Shown: positions 61,991-64,000 of the stretch, in pieces
Layout: each line of letters opens with the position of its first letter
How positions within the stretch are numbered: position 1 is the first letter of the stretch
Notes under the pieces: generated by a model
The model's database searches: none
Told to the model about the DNA's origin: nothing
The model's input: only the letters and a program-made list of their open reading frames with translations
Program-made: the position numbers and the translations under genes
Origin: Actinomycetota bacterium
GTDB taxonomy: Bacteria > Actinomycetota > Actinomycetes > Nanopelagicales > Nanopelagicaceae
Assembly (NCBI GenBank): GCA_016870365.1
Contig: VGBW01000001.1
Coordinates: 186,001 to 250,000, forward strand
Length of the DNA stretch: 64,000 nucleotides
Direction of reading: 5' to 3'

Positions 61991-63369
61991 TACTCGCGTT
62001 TCTTGCCGGGCTTTTCATCTGGTCCGGCTTCGCTCCATTCGAATTTCCATTGGGCCCTTACTTTGGTCTGGCGCTTCTATATCGCTCACTTATCAATAGG
62101 GGATTGCGTTTTCGCATGCTGCACGCCGGAGTCACTGGCCTAGTACTTTTTCTGCCCCTTCTCCAATGGTCGGGTTCATATGTTGGATGGGCTCCCTGGG
62201 TAAGTCTGGCAATCTTGCAGACGCTTCTCTTTTCGATGGTTTCTCTCTTCTCATGGAAAAGATCGTTGTCGTCTGCATTTCTATTCGCTTCATTCTTCAC
62301 CGTTCTTGAATTGCTTCGGATGAAGTGGCCATTCGGTGGCTTTGGATGGGGTCGCATCGGTCATACCCAGGTTGATTATCTCTTCGGGCTATATGCGATC
62401 ATCGGGGTCGCCGGTATTACATTCCTCGTTGTTTTCGCTTCAGTCTTAGCCTCAACGCTACGTTCTAAATTTGTAGCTTTGTTAGCGATTCCGTTAGCGA
62501 TTGGTTTTTTTCTTCCAACAGCTGTATCGAGTGGCTCGATTCAAGTTGCCGCAGTACAAGGGGGAGTGGATCAACTTGGTTTTGATTACAGCAAGAGAGC
62601 TCTATCGGTATTAAACCGCCACGCAAGGGCAACGGAATCCATTTCTGGTGACGCCGAATTAGTTATCTGGCCCGAGAATGCTTCTGACATTGACCCGTTT
62701 AAGAATTCCCAGGCCGCGCAAATCATTGGGGATACTATTGAGAAAATTGATGCGCCCCTCTTAGTTGGTGCAGTTTTAAGAGATGATCAAGGCCCTAAGA
62801 ATGTATCGATTCTCTACACTGAGACAAACAAGGTGCAAAGCATGTACGTCAAGCAAGATTTAGCTCCGTTTGGTGAATACATGCCAATCCGCAAAGTTGC
62901 AGAGTTCATCGCCCCCGAAGCCAAGCGCGTGAGAGATTTCCAAGCCGGAAAGGAATGGATTAGCCATCAAGTTTCAGGGAGAGTCTTCCAATCCGTGATC
63001 TGCTTTGAGGTTCTAGACGATGACTTCCTTCGGGAAGGATTATCTGAATCTGAATTCGTCGTAGCGCAAACGAATAATGCGACCTTCGGAGATTCACCTC
63101 AGGCTCGGCAGCAATTGCAGATCATCAGGGCTCGCGCCGCCGAATTTCAGCGAGATTTCGCCGTCGTAAGCACAACAGGGTTTACCGCACATGTGAACTC
63201 CAAAGGCGAGATTGTTGAGTCCTTGGATCAATTCGAACCTGGAATATTGAAGATGGAGCTGGATACGCACCAGGAGGCTTCTATAGCCTCAAGGCTTGGC
63301 AGCTGGGTCTGGATTGGGCTGTTCTTCGTGGCTATTGTCAGTGATCGGCGTTCCAGATTTAACCGATAA
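61981..63369 (+). CDS. lnt: Apolipoprotein N-acyltransferase
   Basis: A 462-residue membrane enzyme that adds the third acyl chain to lipoproteins. About six N-terminal helices (residues 1-175) are followed by an outward-facing nitrilase-like domain. Its triad is visible: Glu in LVIWPENASDIDP near 233, Lys in MYVKQDLAPFGEYMP near 288, and Cys in SVICFEVLDDDF near 340. A last helix near 440 anchors the C terminus. It has a GTG start. Substrates include lipoproteins such as the FKBP encoded upstream (inference). It ends 6 bp from the facing gcvP. Confidence 0.93.
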   Translation: MGLVLAFLAGLFIWSGFAPFEFPLGPYFGLALLYRSLINRGLRFRMLHAGVTGLVLFLPLLQWSGSYVGWAPWVSLAILQTLLFSMVSLFSWKRSLSSAFLFASFFTVLELLRMKWPFGGFGWGRIGHTQVDYLFGLYAIIGVAGITFLVVFASVLASTLRSKFVALLAIPLAIGFFLPTAVSSGSIQVAAVQGGVDQLGFDYSKRALSVLNRHARATESISGDAELVIWPENASDIDPFKNSQAAQIIGDTIEKIDAPLLVGAVLRDDQGPKNVSILYTETNKVQSMYVKQDLAPFGEYMPIRKVAEFIAPEAKRVRDFQAGKEWISHQVSGRVFQSVICFEVLDDDFLREGLSESEFVVAQTNNATFGDSPQARQQLQIIRARAAEFQRDFAVVSTTGFTAHVNSKGEIVESLDQFEPGILKMELDTHQEASIASRLGSWVWIGLFFVAIVSDRRSRFNR

Positions 63370-63375
63370 TCTACA

Positions 63376-64000
63376 TTATGTCAAGTTAAACGAATTTATT
63401 GCCACGCTCTCTATCTTCTCACAGGAGCAGATCAGGTTCCTATCCCCGTGAGCCCCATCGACTCTTCCAACTGCGGGCCAGTACTTCCCGCGCCTACCAA
63501 CCCCAACCTCATTACCCATCGGAAAGGCTGCCATTTGCCGGCTATATGGCCTATTCCAGTCATCGCTTATTAGCGCTTCAGCCGTATGCGGAGCGTTTCT
63601 CAAGGCCGAATCCTCAATTGCGATCTCCCCTGCTTCAATTGCCTTAATCTCCTTGGCTATGGAACGTAGAGCGGCGATAAGGCGATCGATTTCAACCTGA
63701 TCTTCAGACTCTGTTGGCTCTATCATGAGAGTTCCAGGGACAGGAAAGCTCATAGTAGGAGCATGGAAGCCGTAATCCATTAAGCGTTTAGCAATATCAT
63801 CAACGCTGACACCGCTTCTCTTGGTGATCTCTCTGATGTCGATAATGCACTCATGAGCGACTAGATCGTTCTTGCCGGTATAGAGAATTGGATAATCTGG
63901 GGCTAATTTCTTTGCAATGTAATTAGCTGAAAGTATCGACACCTGGGTCGCTTTTGTTAAACCCTTTGCACCCATCATCCTGATGTATGCCCAAGAGATA
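63376..64000 (-). CDS. gcvP: Glycine dehydrogenase (decarboxylating), C-terminal part (partial)
   Basis: The last 207 codons of the P protein of the glycine cleavage system; the gene continues beyond the window, entering as [26 protein letters not shown]-like [50 protein letters not shown] (in blocks), and the [16 protein letters not shown] helix are all conserved. The end has [12 protein letters not shown] and [20 protein letters not shown]-like blocks. It decarboxylates glycine with PLP and passes the aminomethyl group to the H protein, feeding one-carbon units to folate. Confidence 0.95.
   Translation of the reverse strand, partial: ISWAYIRMMGAKGLTKATQVSILSANYIAKKLAPDYPILYTGKNDLVAHECIIDIREITKRSGVSVDDIAKRLMDYGFHAPTMSFPVPGTLMIEPTESEDQVEIDRLIAALRSIAKEIKAIEAGEIAIEDSALRNAPHTAEALISDDWNRPYSRQMAAFPMGNEVGVGRRGKYWPAVGRVDGAHGDRNLICSCEKIESVAINSFNLT

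Noticed and set aside
1-64000. CRISPR arrays, phage genes, toxin-antitoxin pairs or restriction systems
   Set aside because: No regularly spaced repeats and no such gene families were recognised. The window is almost wholly housekeeping except for the island.

Overview
The window reads as a chromosome segment of a streamlined actinobacterium, probably a freshwater 'acI'-type (Nanopelagicales-like) lineage. The phylum is well supported: mycothiol ligase MshC, BldD between nusB and pyrR, an actinobacterial integration host factor, the WYL pair PafB/PafC, HelY, a helicase-motif-less PriA, and DUF3090/SCO1664-type neighbours. The lineage is inference, based on moderate G+C, very short gaps, overlapping genes and many apparently leaderless promoters. 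No CRISPR array, transposase, integrase or phage gene was seen.

Layout. 1-10326 (+): end of aspS, DUF948, alaS, ruvX, mltG, then a shikimate run (aroE, a short prepilin peptidase, aroC, aroK, aroB, aroQ) ending in efp and nusB. 10304-10789 (-): bldD. 10862-25947 (+): a PyrR-controlled pyrimidine operon (pyrR, pyrB, pyrC, carA, carB, pyrK, pyrD, pyrF) running on into mihF, gmk, rpoZ, coaBC, metK and priA. 25976-29431 (+): def, fmt, rsmB, rpe.

29432-35700 is the odd part. After rpe come decayed remnants of hisE and hisG. A visibly AT-richer island follows: a U32-peptidase-like protein, a short-chain dehydrogenase, an APH-fold kinase and an enolase paralogue with changed active-site residues, facing an IlvD/Edd-type sugar-acid dehydratase. 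This looks like an acquired, uncharacterised sugar-acid pathway, and it is the best candidate for an undescribed system here.

35731-45066: a small gene broken at an A6 tract, a serB split into ACT and HAD genes, an ABC ATPase, ung, a purine permease with a structured leader, two membrane proteins of unknown role, tdk and apt, tRNA-Leu(GAG), an M20 peptidase and an aldo/keto reductase. 45131-64000: histidine phosphatase, DUF3090, SCO1664 and mshC; PAC2 facing metH; a HAD phosphatase and trmI; an FKBP lipoprotein; pafB, pafC, tatA, tatC; a lipid kinase, helY, a 5'-3' exonuclease, lnt, and the 3' part of gcvP. The Pup-proteasome genes that usually sit between trmI and pafB are absent from that place.

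Two window-wide signatures stand out. At 19 transcription-unit starts a TAnnnT-like hexamer lies 6-8 nt before the start codon, which implies leaderless mRNAs. Four convergent gene pairs overlap by exactly 4 bp in a palindromic CTAG or TTAA that is the stop codon on both strands.
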